Shown here one piece after another: positions 10,501 to 15,836 of a DNA stretch of 15,836 bases; position 1 is the first letter of the stretch; each line of letters opens with the position of its first letter. Source of the DNA: Phoronis ovalis (taxonomy: Eukaryota; Phoronida; Phoronidae); contig JAOXYB010111825.1 in the NCBI GenBank assembly GCA_028565635.1, forward strand, positions 4,844 to 20,679. Direction: 5' to 3'. Made by a program: the position numbers and the translations under genes. The notes under the pieces are model-generated. The model was not told the DNA's origin, searched no databases, and saw only the letters and a program-made list of their open reading frames with translations.

Positions 10501-10538
10501 TTATACCAGTACAAAGTCAAAATAGTTCAGAACTCTAG
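1304..10538 (+). CDS. KCNH8-like (Elk): ELK-type (Kv12) voltage-gated K+ channel, KCNH family, 5'-partial, 11 exons
   Basis: Tetrameric plasma-membrane potassium channel subunit. Exons: 1304-1541, 2205-2362, 3308-3515, 3973-4146, 4586-4785, 5183-5432, 5998-6215, 6751-6929, 8008-8058, 9511-9641, 9880-10538. All junctions are GT-AG and in phase, giving 821 residues plus TAG. Numbered within this partial protein: S1 about 33-56, S2 66-86, S3 110-128, S4 136-156 (basic residue every third position), S5 160-186, pore helix and SVGFGN filter 220-240, S6 245-274, C-linker 277-345, CNBHD 350-475, coiled coil 614-660. The motif LDRYSQYS after S4 and the S6/C-linker GNVTAIIQR are strongly KCNH. The pre-S1 LPEYKV and [20 protein letters not shown] favour ELK over EAG or ERG. 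Missing: the PAS/eag domain and linker (about 220 residues in relatives), which lie outside the window. A single invertebrate Elk is co-orthologous to vertebrate KCNH3, KCNH4 and KCNH8, so the number in the symbol is nominal. Confidence 0.95.
1542..2204 (+). other. Intron between S2 exons (663 bp)
   Basis: Donor GTATGT at 1542 and acceptor TTTTCAG ending at 2204 flank a phase-1 intron. It holds a 15-bp direct repeat, GTTTGACGTAGTATG, at 1571-1585 and 1593-1607. No coding segment is visible. Confidence 0.88.
2205..2362 (+). CDS. KCNH8-like (Elk): KCNH exon (end of S2, S3)
   Basis: 158 nt. It completes the split GAT codon (Asp 80) and ends in phase 0 before GTAAGT. Encodes residues 80-132: the NFRTTYV motif at the cytoplasmic end of S2, the S2-S3 loop, and S3 with [11 protein letters not shown], a hallmark of the KCNH voltage sensor. 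Acidic residues Asp 80 and Asp 115 lie in the positions that pair with S4 charges in this family. Confidence 0.94.
2363..3307 (+). other. Intron in the S3-S4 linker (945 bp)
   Basis: Phase-0 intron, donor GTAAGT at 2363 and acceptor TTTTTTTAG ending at 3307. It contains the TG microsatellite and a 110-codon open frame (2803-3135) with no recognisable domain, judged chance. A 9-nt potential microexon (2633-2641) is discussed in the findings. Confidence 0.88.
2535..2563. repeat. TG/CA microsatellite
   Basis: Two TG runs, interrupted by CATA near 2547-2550, lie inside the S3-S4 intron. This is a simple sequence repeat and likely length-polymorphic. Confidence 0.9.
3308..3515 (+). CDS. KCNH8-like (Elk): KCNH exon (S4, S5, start of turret)
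   Basis: 208 nt, phase 0 in, ending one base into a Gly codon before GTAAGT. Encodes residues 133-201. S4 carries Lys 140, Arg 143, Arg 146, Arg 149 and Lys 153 at roughly three-residue spacing, followed by LDRYSQYS and S5 with [13 protein letters not shown]. The turret begins after Gly 187 and holds an N-glycosylation sequon (Asn 198-Trp-Thr). Confidence 0.95.
3516..3972 (+). other. Intron in the pore turret (457 bp)
   Basis: Donor GTAAGT, acceptor TTATTTCAG ending at 3972; phase 1. AT-rich; no repeats or coding segments seen. Confidence 0.88.
3973..4146 (+). CDS. KCNH8-like (Elk): KCNH exon (pore helix, selectivity filter, S6 start)
   Basis: 174 nt. It completes Gly 202 and ends one base into Ala 260 before GTAAAT. 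It encodes the second half of the turret with a second sequon (Asn 215-Val-Thr), the pore helix [11 protein letters not shown], the filter SVGFGN (residues 235-240) and the start of S6 ([12 protein letters not shown]). The GFG signature is the KCNH form of the potassium filter, where most Kv channels have GYG. No critical residue is missing. Confidence 0.96.
4147..4585 (+). other. Intron within S6 (439 bp)
   Basis: Donor GTAAAT, acceptor TTTAATTAG ending at 4585; phase 1. No additional feature seen. Confidence 0.87.
4586..4785 (+). CDS. KCNH8-like (Elk): KCNH exon (S6 end, C-linker)
   Basis: 200 nt. It completes Ala 260 and ends in phase 0 before GTAATG. Encodes [18 protein letters not shown], the S6 gate region, then the helical C-linker with [17 protein letters not shown] and [17 protein letters not shown]. 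The C-linker couples the cytoplasmic CNBHD to the gate. The segment is close to colinear with vertebrate KCNH8. Confidence 0.96.
4786..5182 (+). other. Intron in the C-linker (397 bp)
   Basis: Phase-0 intron, acceptor CGTTTTCATAG ending at 5182. A run of 12 A lies near 4936-4947. Nothing else recognised. Confidence 0.87.
5183..5432 (+). CDS. KCNH8-like (Elk): KCNH exon (C-linker end, first half of CNBHD)
   Basis: 250 nt, starting with GTG (Val 327) in phase 0 and ending one base into Gly 410 before GTGAGG. Encodes [20 protein letters not shown], the last C-linker helices, then the beta-roll start with [27 protein letters not shown] and VAILG. As in other KCNH channels, the fold resembles a cyclic-nucleotide-binding domain, but relatives are not directly gated by cAMP or cGMP. 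Confidence 0.96.
5433..5997 (+). other. Intron in CNBHD (565 bp)
   Basis: Phase-1 intron, donor GTGAGG, acceptor TTTCACTTTAG ending at 5997. Open frames inside are low-complexity chance frames. Nothing else recognised. Confidence 0.87.
5998..6215 (+). CDS. KCNH8-like (Elk): KCNH exon (second half of CNBHD)
   Basis: 218 nt. It completes Gly 410 and ends in phase 0 before a weaker donor, GTTAGT. Encodes [26 protein letters not shown], the alpha-C region and [11 protein letters not shown]. The YNL tripeptide at residues 473-475 matches the position of the intrinsic ligand that occupies the nucleotide pocket in solved ELK and EAG domains. Confidence 0.95.
6216..6747 (+). other. Intron after CNBHD (532 bp)
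   Basis: Phase-0 intron with donor GTTAGT. Its 3' end is a pyrimidine tract followed by the tandem acceptor CAGCAG. No other feature seen. Confidence 0.87.
6751..6929 (+). CDS. KCNH8-like (Elk): KCNH exon (acidic and Thr-Pro C-tail segment)
   Basis: 179 nt using the distal acceptor, or 182 nt (start 6748, adding one Gln codon) with the proximal one. It ends two bases into an Arg codon before GTAAGT. Encodes an acidic cluster (EDDENEDDG), then a Thr-Pro repeat (TPTPTPT) and [15 protein letters not shown]. It is predicted disordered and lies just after the CNBHD, where KCNH tails are poorly conserved. The call rests on the open frame, matched phases and good splice sites. Confidence 0.87.
7335..7419. 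repeat. Imperfect inverted repeat, 15-bp stem with bulge
   Basis: AAATGGTTTCCACAA (7335-7349) pairs with 7402-7419. The pairing is 9 plus 6 bp, broken by three extra bases on the right arm, with a 52-nt loop. It could be a decayed foldback element or a chance structure. Confidence 0.55.
7487..7659. repeat. Degenerate palindromic foldback element
   Basis: Three nested inverted pairs share nearly the same centre. GTTTTGTGAAT at 7548-7558 pairs with 7580-7590 (11 bp). TGGTGGAGC at 7504-7512 pairs with 7626-7634 (9 bp). GAATTATA at 7487-7494 pairs with 7652-7659 (8 bp, offset by a few bases). The first two pairs have exactly the same centre (7569), and the 35-nt spacers between them still match at 16 of 35 positions by hand count. 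This looks like a decayed palindromic MITE-like element. No transposase or target-site duplication was identified. Confidence 0.6.
8008..8058 (+). CDS. KCNH8-like (Elk): KCNH 51-nt exon encoding a Cys-Pro-Arg-Cys segment
   Basis: This small exon completes an Arg codon and encodes [16 protein letters not shown], ending two bases into another Arg codon before GTAGCA. The acceptor has a strong pyrimidine tract (TTTTCCTCTTAG). Both ends are phase 2 and the length is a multiple of three, so inclusion or skipping leaves the frame intact. I do not recall this segment from vertebrate Kv12 tails. The donor is weaker than its neighbours. Confidence 0.75.
8059..9510 (+). other. Intron 9 of the visible gene (1452 bp)
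   Basis: The largest visible intron, phase 2, with acceptor ACATTTTTTTCTAG ending at 9510. It contains an 87-codon open frame (8309-8572) without recognisable homology or splice sites, short AT-rich simple repeats, and the hairpin at 8831-8902. Confidence 0.85.
8831..8902 (+). repeat. 72-nt hairpin of pre-miRNA size
   Basis: AAACAGTATAT (8831-8841) pairs perfectly with 8892-8902. After a single-base bulge, positions 8843-8850 pair with 8884-8891 (one G-U pair), giving about 19 pairs. The 33-nt loop holds its own small stem (TTCAG at 8854-8858 with CTGAA at 8865-8869). Symmetric strand pairing means the opposite strand could fold too. Function is unknown. Confidence 0.6.
9511..9641 (+). CDS. 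KCNH8-like (Elk): KCNH exon (basic, Ser/Arg-rich C-tail segment)
   Basis: 131 nt. It completes Arg 559 and ends one base into Ala 603 before GTATGC. Encodes [18 protein letters not shown] and then [17 protein letters not shown]. The RRRSF motif (Ser 570) fits a basophilic kinase site such as PKA. The frame is open and the flanking splice sites are good. No domain is recognised; the segment is probably a disordered regulatory tail. Confidence 0.87.
9642..9879 (+). other. Last intron of the channel gene (238 bp)
   Basis: Phase-1 intron, donor GTATGC, acceptor TTAATTTTCAG ending at 9879. Nothing else recognised. Confidence 0.87.
9880..10538 (+). CDS. KCNH8-like (Elk): KCNH terminal coding exon (coiled coil, proline-rich tail, stop)
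   Basis: 659 nt including TAG. It completes Ala 603 and encodes [12 protein letters not shown] heptad-like coiled coil follows at residues 614-660 ([20 protein letters not shown] through [12 protein letters not shown]), equivalent to the C-terminal coiled coil of vertebrate KCNH3/4/8. Then come a PPPPPSP stretch (674-680), a disordered Ser/Pro/Asn-rich tail and RRHSLP (Ser 735). The protein ends in SSEL, which fits a class I PDZ ligand. The coiled coil supports this being the genuine last exon. Confidence 0.94.
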
Positions 10539-10654
10539 AAGCACAAAGAGAAAACATTCTTTTAAATACCATTTTACATGCTAACAGCAATGAAAAATTA
10601 TCAATGCCAACACAAAACACCAAGTGTACAGTTGTGGAATTTTCATCTTTTTTT

Positions 10655-10660
10655 ATTAAA
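10655..10660 (+). promoter_or_regulatory. Candidate proximal poly(A) signal ATTAAA
   Basis: ATTAAA about 120 nt after the stop codon, with T-rich flanks on both sides. It would give a short 3'UTR lacking the hairpin. Confidence 0.35.
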
Positions 10661-10939
10661 ATATTTTTTATACTTAATTTTAAATCTAAGGTATGGTGCT
10701 GTTTTTCACTTAAGTACACAACATATTTTATTAACTTAAAAATTGCACCACGGCACTGTTTGATTATTTAAATTATTTTTTTAGAGTAAATGATTTTTAG
10801 CTTAACAAATGTCTTCCATTTGCTGAGCTTGTATAATTACACAAATTTGATTAAATATATACCAATTTTACCTACAGTCACTTCACTGTGTTTTGTTTGC
10901 CATTGAGATTGAAACGTATATGAATCATACATGTACTTG

Positions 10940-10990
10940 AAATCCTTTAAGAACCTTAACATCACACCTGTTAAGGTTCTTAAAGGATTT
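10940..10990 (+). repeat. Perfect 21-bp-arm hairpin in the 3'UTR
   Basis: The arm AATCCTTTAAGAACCTTAAC (10941-10960) is exactly complementary to 10970-10989. The pair 10940-10990 extends it to 21 bp, with two further G-U pairs outside. The loop is 9 nt (10961-10969). Each arm also contains a short inverted motif, TTAAG-N3-CTTAA. Perfect pairing over this length is far beyond chance, so the structure is recent or maintained. It could act in the RNA or form a cruciform in DNA. Confidence 0.9.
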
Positions 10991-11357
10991 TGCTAGAGAT
11001 TTGACAGCTATGAAGTGTCAAAAAATAATTCAATCAAATTGATTGATTCCTTTTTCCATCCCTTATAACATTGGCAGTATATATTTAATTCTGCAGCACA
11101 GTTGTGCAACACTAAAACAAAAATACAGTTTATGAATTACAAGCCCATGAAATGTCTCGTGTTTCTTGAAGTAAATAAGTACTCGCTTTTAAGACCAAAA
11201 AGTATACATAGTTGTTCATAAAATCATTTACCAGATGATTTTAATAGTCCTATAAAGCCCTTTAATTATATTCTACATTTTCTGTGTGCAAATGTTTGTT
11301 TTTTAAAGATTTTATATGTTTATCTGACAATCAGTCTTCGTGTACATATTTGAAGTG

Positions 11358-11392
11358 TTATAATATTTAGTGAAATATTATAATATTTAGTG
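11358..11392. repeat. Short direct repeat, 20-bp period
   Basis: TTATAATATTTAGTG occurs at 11358-11372 and again at 11378-11392. Probably replication slippage in AT-rich UTR sequence. Confidence 0.8.
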
Positions 11393-11930
11393 GAGCTTGA
11401 AGTTTTAATTTACTTTTACAACTATGCAGGAAATGTACTTTGTCTTTGTTAATCACGCCTTTACAGAACGTATAATTGCTTGTTAAGCTCAAAAATGTTT
11501 TTGTATTTCAAATATTCTTCTGGTCTTGGTGCATATCCTTGTTGCTAAATATTACTTATAACAAAGCTTGCATCATTACGATATTCAACATCACATGATA
11601 AGTTAACATCCATGTGTGACTTTGTGATTACATTCTACTTTGTACTTTTTTGTTAATGTGATCACATTTCTCTAATCAGAAGTAAAACTTGTAACAAGAT
11701 AAATTTGAAATTTTCCAAAAGAGGTAAGTTGATCAAACAACCTCGCGTAACTACCAAAATCAGTTGATTTTGTTTTAATTATTAGTATAGGAATGTCACA
11801 TGACCAACCAAAGAAACAAAGTAGAATGAACCGCTGCACAACAGTCTTAAATTCATGCAAACCTATCATAGTGAACAATACTTGTCAATTTATGTAGGAT
11901 TTTGATGGACTCTAGCAGATTTCCATATGA

Positions 11931-11939
11931 TTATTTATT
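11931..11939 (+). promoter_or_regulatory. AU-rich element nonamer in the putative 3'UTR
   Basis: TTATTTATT matches the UUAUUUAUU mRNA-instability nonamer. Chance occurrence is plausible in such AT-rich sequence. Confidence 0.3.
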
Positions 11940-12590
11940 GCCAGGGTCTACAAAGCAGCTTTCCTATTTAGATGAACATATACCTTGTATTACATTTTTC
12001 TAAATTCACACATGCACCATGATTCGAATTTTGTACTGCTGTAACACCGTAGCAACTGCTGATAATTCAATGAAATAGTATAAAAAGTTATTCAGATATC
12101 CATTTTAGGACACCTTAATACCAAAAACATTCCATCCTTCTACTTTGTGATCCTTTACCCAAATACATTCTTATTTTTACTGCATGTGTACAGTACACTA
12201 TAATATGGTCTGAAATCACTTTGTAAAACAAAATTAAACTACTACATAATCGTCGGCATCCTTGCAGAAATGAAAACTACCTGTAATAATGTGACAAGTA
12301 TCCAAATAGTAAATAATGTGTACCTAATGACACTGACAAATGCCAAGAAGGGTGATGCACACACTCAGGTGATTATTTGAAGCAGCCTCACAGCCTTTGC
12401 ATTCATTTTGCAGAATTAGGTGTTTGGTACTGAAATAATGTCAATTATGTGTGAAACCTATCTTGTAGCCAAATTATTTGAATCTGTTGAATTTATTTCT
12501 TTATAATACTATTGGATACTAACAACAAGGCTGGAGATAAATCATGCGGGAGTGTTTTAAAGTTTATAATAATTATTTATGCTAATGTTT

Positions 12591-12599
12591 TTATTTATT
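12591..12599 (+). promoter_or_regulatory. Second AU-rich element nonamer
   Basis: Second TTATTTATT, about 85 nt before the canonical poly(A) signal. Chance occurrence is plausible. Confidence 0.3.
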
Positions 12600-12683
12600 G
12601 ATACCTGTGATTGTATTACAAGTCTGTACAAATTATTTATATTTGAATGATATTTGATGTTATGTTTTAATAAGTAATTACAG

Positions 12684-12689
12684 AATAAA
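12684..12689 (+). promoter_or_regulatory. Candidate distal poly(A) signal AATAAA
   Basis: Canonical AATAAA, followed about 20 nt later by CA dinucleotides and then T-rich and GT-containing sequence. A second AATAAA lies at 12795-12800. This is the best candidate end of the channel transcript. Confidence 0.5.
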
Positions 12690-12794
12690 ATTATACTGCA
12701 CGCTTTTCATACAACTCAATTTATATTATATTTACAGTTTTATGTACACTAACAGTTTATCCAATTATACGCTGGAATATTTTAATTATACTAT

Positions 12795-12800
12795 AATAAA
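12795..12800 (+). promoter_or_regulatory. Alternative distal poly(A) signal AATAAA
   Basis: Second canonical AATAAA downstream of the first; either could be used. Confidence 0.35.
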
Positions 12801-14025
12801 GAATCAAAATATCAATCACCCTTTGGAAAAATCTATTTTCCGTCATATAACAAAACTTCTGAAACAGTTCTGGAAGAGTGTGATCACATTCACATACAAG
12901 TGTGATTAAAAGTTCTCAAAAAACAATGAATTGTCATTTCACACATTCTGTTTTGTAGGATTTTGAAAATTATTGGTACATAAAGTTTAATGGGATCAGG
13001 GTCAGATCTCAAGGGAATACCTTGGGGACTTCCCTGGGACAGTTCAAACTCAAGTACATAAGCATATATTGAACAAGTAGTTTACAAATAGAACTGACAA
13101 ACTGGTCTTGAAATAGTCACATAGTAAACTCTACTTCAAAACACAAGAGTTGTGTGACCTGTGCAGGTAAAACATTAAATTTTTGAAATGTAAAATTCAA
13201 AAGAATATAAGTCAACAACTCGTACTAAATAGTGGAAACTGCACAAATATTCCGTACCCCTTAATTATATAGCTACAAAACGGTGTCTTGGATTTTTCAA
13301 ATTTTACTTGATTAAAAAGATACGAATGTTCTAAATTTTGTCACCTCAATTTTTTTTCTTTTCTGAATGATATGAAAATTCTTATCTTTTGAACAAGAAA
13401 GTACTAAATTTCAAAAAATCTAAGAAAGTTTTGTAACTATATATGTAAAGATTATTTTTGCAAAATTTCAACTATACAGCTTAGTGGTTTTTGACTTATA
13501 TTATATTATATATTAAACTTTACATTTTAACTCAAAATGGTATCCGTACATGTTACATGATATACTATGAGAAAAACAAATAACACATTTGTATACTTTC
13601 AAAATATGCATACTTTTTCCTGTTTATCTTTTCATTTAATTAGTTAAAATTCAACTTAAAGTATAAGTATGAATAAACTGTGATGAACAATATTCCCTAC
13701 CTTAACTCACTATTTGTGATTACTGTTTTATATTATTAAATAAGAATATTTGACCCAATAATATATGAACAAAGAACATTTTCAATTATAATTATTATGC
13801 TTTGAACAAAACAATTTAGATCACCTTTACGTCAATTTTCTATTTCAACAACATGATAACAGTTGAGATTTTGTCATCTAGAAATCGGAGCCTCTGGTAC
13901 TGTCAAGTTAGGAGACATTTTGTGAGAATTTGGTTATTTAAAAAATTTTTGTCTATGAAAACAGGAAACTCCTGCAAAAACAGGAGACTTATCAGGTATG
14001 CTATTAGCATAAAAAGAATTAAATT
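12801..14025. other. Convergent intergenic region, nothing recognised
   Basis: AT-rich sequence between the inferred 3' ends of the two convergent genes. No credible open frame, RNA gene or repeat family was recognised. Very AT-rich tracts lie near 13500-13515 and 13725-13745. A 95-codon frame at 13853-14140 (+) lies largely opposite the ARMC8 3'UTR and is judged chance. Confidence 0.55.
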
Positions 14026-14031
14026 TTTATT
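14026..14031 (-). promoter_or_regulatory. Candidate ARMC8 poly(A) signal
   Basis: AATAAA on the minus strand, about 140 nt after the ARMC8 stop codon. This would give a short 3'UTR. Confidence 0.5.
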
Positions 14032-14171
14032 GAATTTAAAACATTTACGCAATAAAGCTTTTTGCTACCAGGATATTGTTCATACTGAGTTTAACGAACT
14101 GTCTGCCCTGCTCACCGTTCTTCTGTTGTTTACCTTTTAAAATATTTGTGAAGGTGCCAGGGCTGTACTAG

Positions 14172-14202
14172 TCAGGAAAACTGCTGTAATGCTGTCTTGA
14201 CT
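14172..14202 (-). CDS. ARMC8: ARMC8 terminal exon (31 coding nt)
   Basis: Found by searching for the expected C-terminus: after TTTTTTTTGCAG the exon completes Lys and reads VKTALQQFS and TGA. This matches the KTALQQYLA end of vertebrate ARMC8, one residue shorter. It is too short to be seen as an open frame on its own. The phase agrees with the previous exon. Confidence 0.93.
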
Positions 14203-15231
14203 CTGCAAAAAAAACAAAAGGTTTATCTAATGCTTTTTTGCAAATAGATTTTTAAGGGTTTGTTCCTAACAAATCCACTATCTTCACATAAATGAACAAA
14301 TGACACATTTTATAAATCAACTTCATGGTTTAAATCAAATGTGATTCACAACCATTCAAATTTTTAGTTTATAGAATTGTCATGCTACGTTTTGTAGAAA
14401 ATCTAGTTTTCACATTTCCATTATTAAACAAAGTAAAATTGTCTATTACATACGGGACTGTTGGTGGAAACGGAAACTTGAAGTTGTTTGGTCTGTAGTT
14501 GATTAACGTCAATGTTTACCAGAACTGAATAATTTTTCATAGACAGGTAGTTGAGATGATATGTTATTTAAATTAGTGCTTTAAATAGACAAATAGGTAT
14601 AGGAATGGATTTGCCTAAAAAATTACATACTTATCAAAGAGTACTGTATCATTAGTGCCAAGAAGTTCTTGTAACTTTTTTTGAAAACCCATCTCTCTCA
14701 GTTTTGCCTGCCTCTCTAGAGCACCTAAAACAAACAAAAGAGTGAAGGGATGACGGATGCGCACATTTTGAAATAAAGCTAATAAAGAGTACAAAATTTG
14801 CAAACAATCTGTCATAAACTCTGCGACTGGATGCACCTATATATAATGTCTTAAAAGACTGATGAGAAATGCATAAAGCTCTCTTGTACTTTTTACAGAT
14901 GAATAAAAAAATACCGATATGCATAATTCCTTGCTATGGATTGCATAAATACAGCCAACAAAGTAAGCATACATATTCATAGTGCCATGTCTTTATCCCA
15001 AGCTGACAAGTCGTCAGATTTCAAGGTGATACTTGCAGTAATAACCAAAACTTTCAAAATACCTTCCTCCTCACTCCAGATTAAATTAGACACACAGAAT
15101 GTTGCTGCTATTTGCAGCTGAACACTAGAGTGCACCATGTAGTCCATTAACTTTTTCAGAACGTCGTCATTAGTCATAATAAAGTCTTTAGCACTATCAC
15201 CATCAGCCACATTGGCTACGATACAAATTGC
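14172..15231 (-). CDS. ARMC8: ARMC8 (CTLH/GID E3 ligase subunit), C-terminal part, 3 exons
   Basis: Exons in transcript order are 15231-15063, 14724-14631 and 14202-14172, giving 97 residues plus TGA, all GT-AG and in phase. The segment begins AICIVANVADGDSAKDFIMT, includes AATFCVSNLIWSEEEG and ends KTALQQFS. It matches the C-terminus of vertebrate ARMC8 as recalled (ADGDTAKDFIMTNEDIL, FCISNL, ERQDKLRDMG, KTALQQYLA). ARMC8 is an armadillo-repeat scaffold of the CTLH ubiquitin ligase. In the long isoform the C-terminal repeats seat the substrate receptor GID4, so this region is expected to be functionally important. All residues seen are intact. The N-terminal exons and promoter lie right of the window. 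Confidence 0.95.
14203..14630 (-). other. Last ARMC8 intron (428 bp)
   Basis: Phase-2 intron on the minus strand with a run of eight T directly before GCAG at the acceptor. No additional feature seen. Confidence 0.87.
14631..14724 (-). CDS. ARMC8: ARMC8 penultimate exon
   Basis: 94 nt. It completes Gly and encodes ALERQAKLREMGFQKKLQEL followed by LGTNDTVLFD, ending two bases into Lys before donor GTATGT. ERQAKLREMG corresponds to ERQDKLRDMG of vertebrate ARMC8. Confidence 0.94.
14725..15062 (-). other. ARMC8 intron (338 bp)
   Basis: Phase-1 intron on the minus strand, GTATTT to TTTTGTTTTAG. Nothing else recognised. Confidence 0.87.
15063..15231 (-). CDS. ARMC8: ARMC8 exon (C-terminal armadillo repeats)
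   Basis: 169 nt. The acceptor TTTATTGTGCAG lies at higher coordinates; the exon enters in phase 0 at Ala and ends one base into Gly before donor GTATTT. Encodes AICIVANVADG, FIMTNDDVLKKLMDYM and LQIAATFCVSNLIWSEEE, typical armadillo helices. Confidence 0.95.
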
Positions 15232-15459
15232 CTGCACAATAAACAAGAAAGTATGTTTATGATCAAATAGTGCTGGTTGTTTTCAGTACTGAAAAAATTA
15301 TACATTCAAACTTTTCAACATTAGATCTTTAACAGTGACAGTGACATCTGGTGGTGTGAGGGGATTTTATATCTTTCTTTTCAATTAGTTATTCTGTCTA
15401 TTAACTAAGATAGGGAGTGCAAGATGTCCCCTTTGAGGCTAATACATATTCATTTATTA
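15232..15459 (-). other. ARMC8 intron sequence
   Basis: Non-coding sequence upstream of the first visible ARMC8 exon. The preceding exon, expected to end near the KEQ of relatives, was not found up to the window edge. Confidence 0.75.
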
Positions 15460-15836
15460 GGGTTGCTCCTATAAGGGAGCAAGCCTATTGGTTTTGTATG
15501 ATTTCTTTCTTCTTCTTCTTTTTCTTTTAATTTTCAGCAAGCTATATCTCGAAGACTGTTGCAGCTAGGAACTTGATACTTGATGTATGACATCCCTGGG
15601 GTAGGACATTGTTGACCTTGACGTCAAAGGGTCATTTGAAGGTCAAATGATTGTATTGAGTTACAACGAAGTATTTTAGATGATCTTTGAGAAGATTTCG
15701 GTACAAAAAGGTTTTGTTTTAATTTTTTTGGCATCTTTTCAATTAATTTATTGATCGTACAAAATTCACTAAGCCATATTTCGAAGTCTGTTGTAGTTAA
15801 GGACATGATATTTGAGGTTTGACATCCCCAGGGTAG
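15460..15836. repeat. Dispersed-type repeat with diverged 64-bp internal duplication
   Basis: It opens with a 10-bp stem with one mismatch and a 6-nt loop (15460-15485, core TTGCTCC and GGAGCAA). A long CT-rich tract ending in CAG (about 15501-15537) follows. Two copies of a 64-bp block at 15541-15604 and 15773-15836 then match at 51 of 64 positions by hand count (232-bp period). The second copy runs to the window edge, so more may follow. The style suggests a non-autonomous mobile or satellite-like repeat within the ARMC8 intron. Family not identified; no transposase seen. Confidence 0.7.
15613..15645. promoter_or_regulatory. Cluster of nuclear-receptor-like half-sites in the repeat
   Basis: TGACCTTGA (15613-15621) is the complement of TCAAGGTCA, the extended ERR/NR5A half-site. 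TTGACGTCAA (15618-15627) is a palindrome containing the CRE core. GGGTCA lies at 15629-15634 and TGAAGGTCA at 15637-15645. Function is speculative; the sites are seen directly but may be incidental to the repeat. Confidence 0.3.

Larger units (their letters stand above)
10539..12710 (+). other. Probable 3'UTR of the channel gene
   Basis: AT-rich non-coding DNA after the channel stop, with no open frame of interest on either strand. Early ATTAAA signals at 10655-10660, 10850-10855 and 12233-12238 could give shorter transcripts. The first canonical AATAAA I found is at 12684-12689, implying a UTR of up to about 2.1 kb. A strong hairpin, a short direct repeat and two UUAUUUAUU nonamers lie inside. 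The true end is inferred. Confidence 0.5.

Noticed and set aside
11655-11668. 14-bp palindrome AATGTGATCACATT, with a related TGTGATCACA at 12879-12888
   Set aside because: It resembles bacterial CRP half-sites without the spacer, which is meaningless in animal DNA. Two short palindromes in several kb of AT-rich sequence may be chance.
13853-14140. 95-codon plus-strand frame
   Set aside because: Largely overlaps the ARMC8 3'UTR region on the opposite strand and has no recognisable features.
15624-15806. 60-codon minus-strand frame near the right edge
   Set aside because: Lies within the diverged repeat and resembles neither ARMC8 nor a transposase.

Overview
This is eukaryotic, animal (metazoan) nuclear DNA. 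It is AT-rich, short exons are separated by GT-AG introns, and no exon shows bacterial-style start sites. Two protein-coding genes are recognisable, arranged tail to tail. The species cannot be fixed from the sequence. The protein resemblance (to vertebrate KCNH3/4/8 and fly Elk) and the compact introns suggest an invertebrate, possibly a lophotrochozoan such as a mollusc (weak inference).

Positions 1304-10538 (+ strand) hold the 3' eleven coding exons of an ELK/Kv12-type voltage-gated potassium channel (KCNH family). The spliced exons form one uninterrupted frame of 821 codons plus stop, and every junction is phase-consistent. They encode S1-S6, the SVGFGN selectivity filter, the C-linker, the cyclic-nucleotide-binding homology domain (CNBHD) with its YNL self-ligand motif, and a long C-terminal tail with a coiled coil. 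The N-terminal PAS/eag domain and the promoter lie left of the window. A long AT-rich 3'UTR follows, probably to about 12.7 kb, and contains a perfect 21-bp-arm hairpin.

Positions 15231-14172 (- strand) hold the last three coding exons of ARMC8 (armadillo repeat-containing 8, the GID5 homologue), a subunit of the CTLH/GID E3 ubiquitin ligase. They encode the C-terminal 97 residues. The upstream exons lie right of the window. The two genes converge on about 1.3 kb of apparently empty AT-rich DNA. Nothing suggests a functional link between them.

Non-coding structure: a 47-bp tandem repeat at the left edge (1-124); a TG microsatellite (2535-2563); a decayed foldback element in intron 8 (about 7487-7659); a pre-miRNA-sized hairpin in intron 9 (8831-8902); a perfect hairpin in the 3'UTR (10940-10990); and a diverged dispersed-type repeat at the right edge (about 15460-15836). 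I see no CRISPR array, tRNA, rRNA, transposase or viral gene. The most interesting signals are the hairpins and the possible alternative-splicing features of the channel tail: a frame-neutral 51-nt exon and a NAGNAG acceptor.
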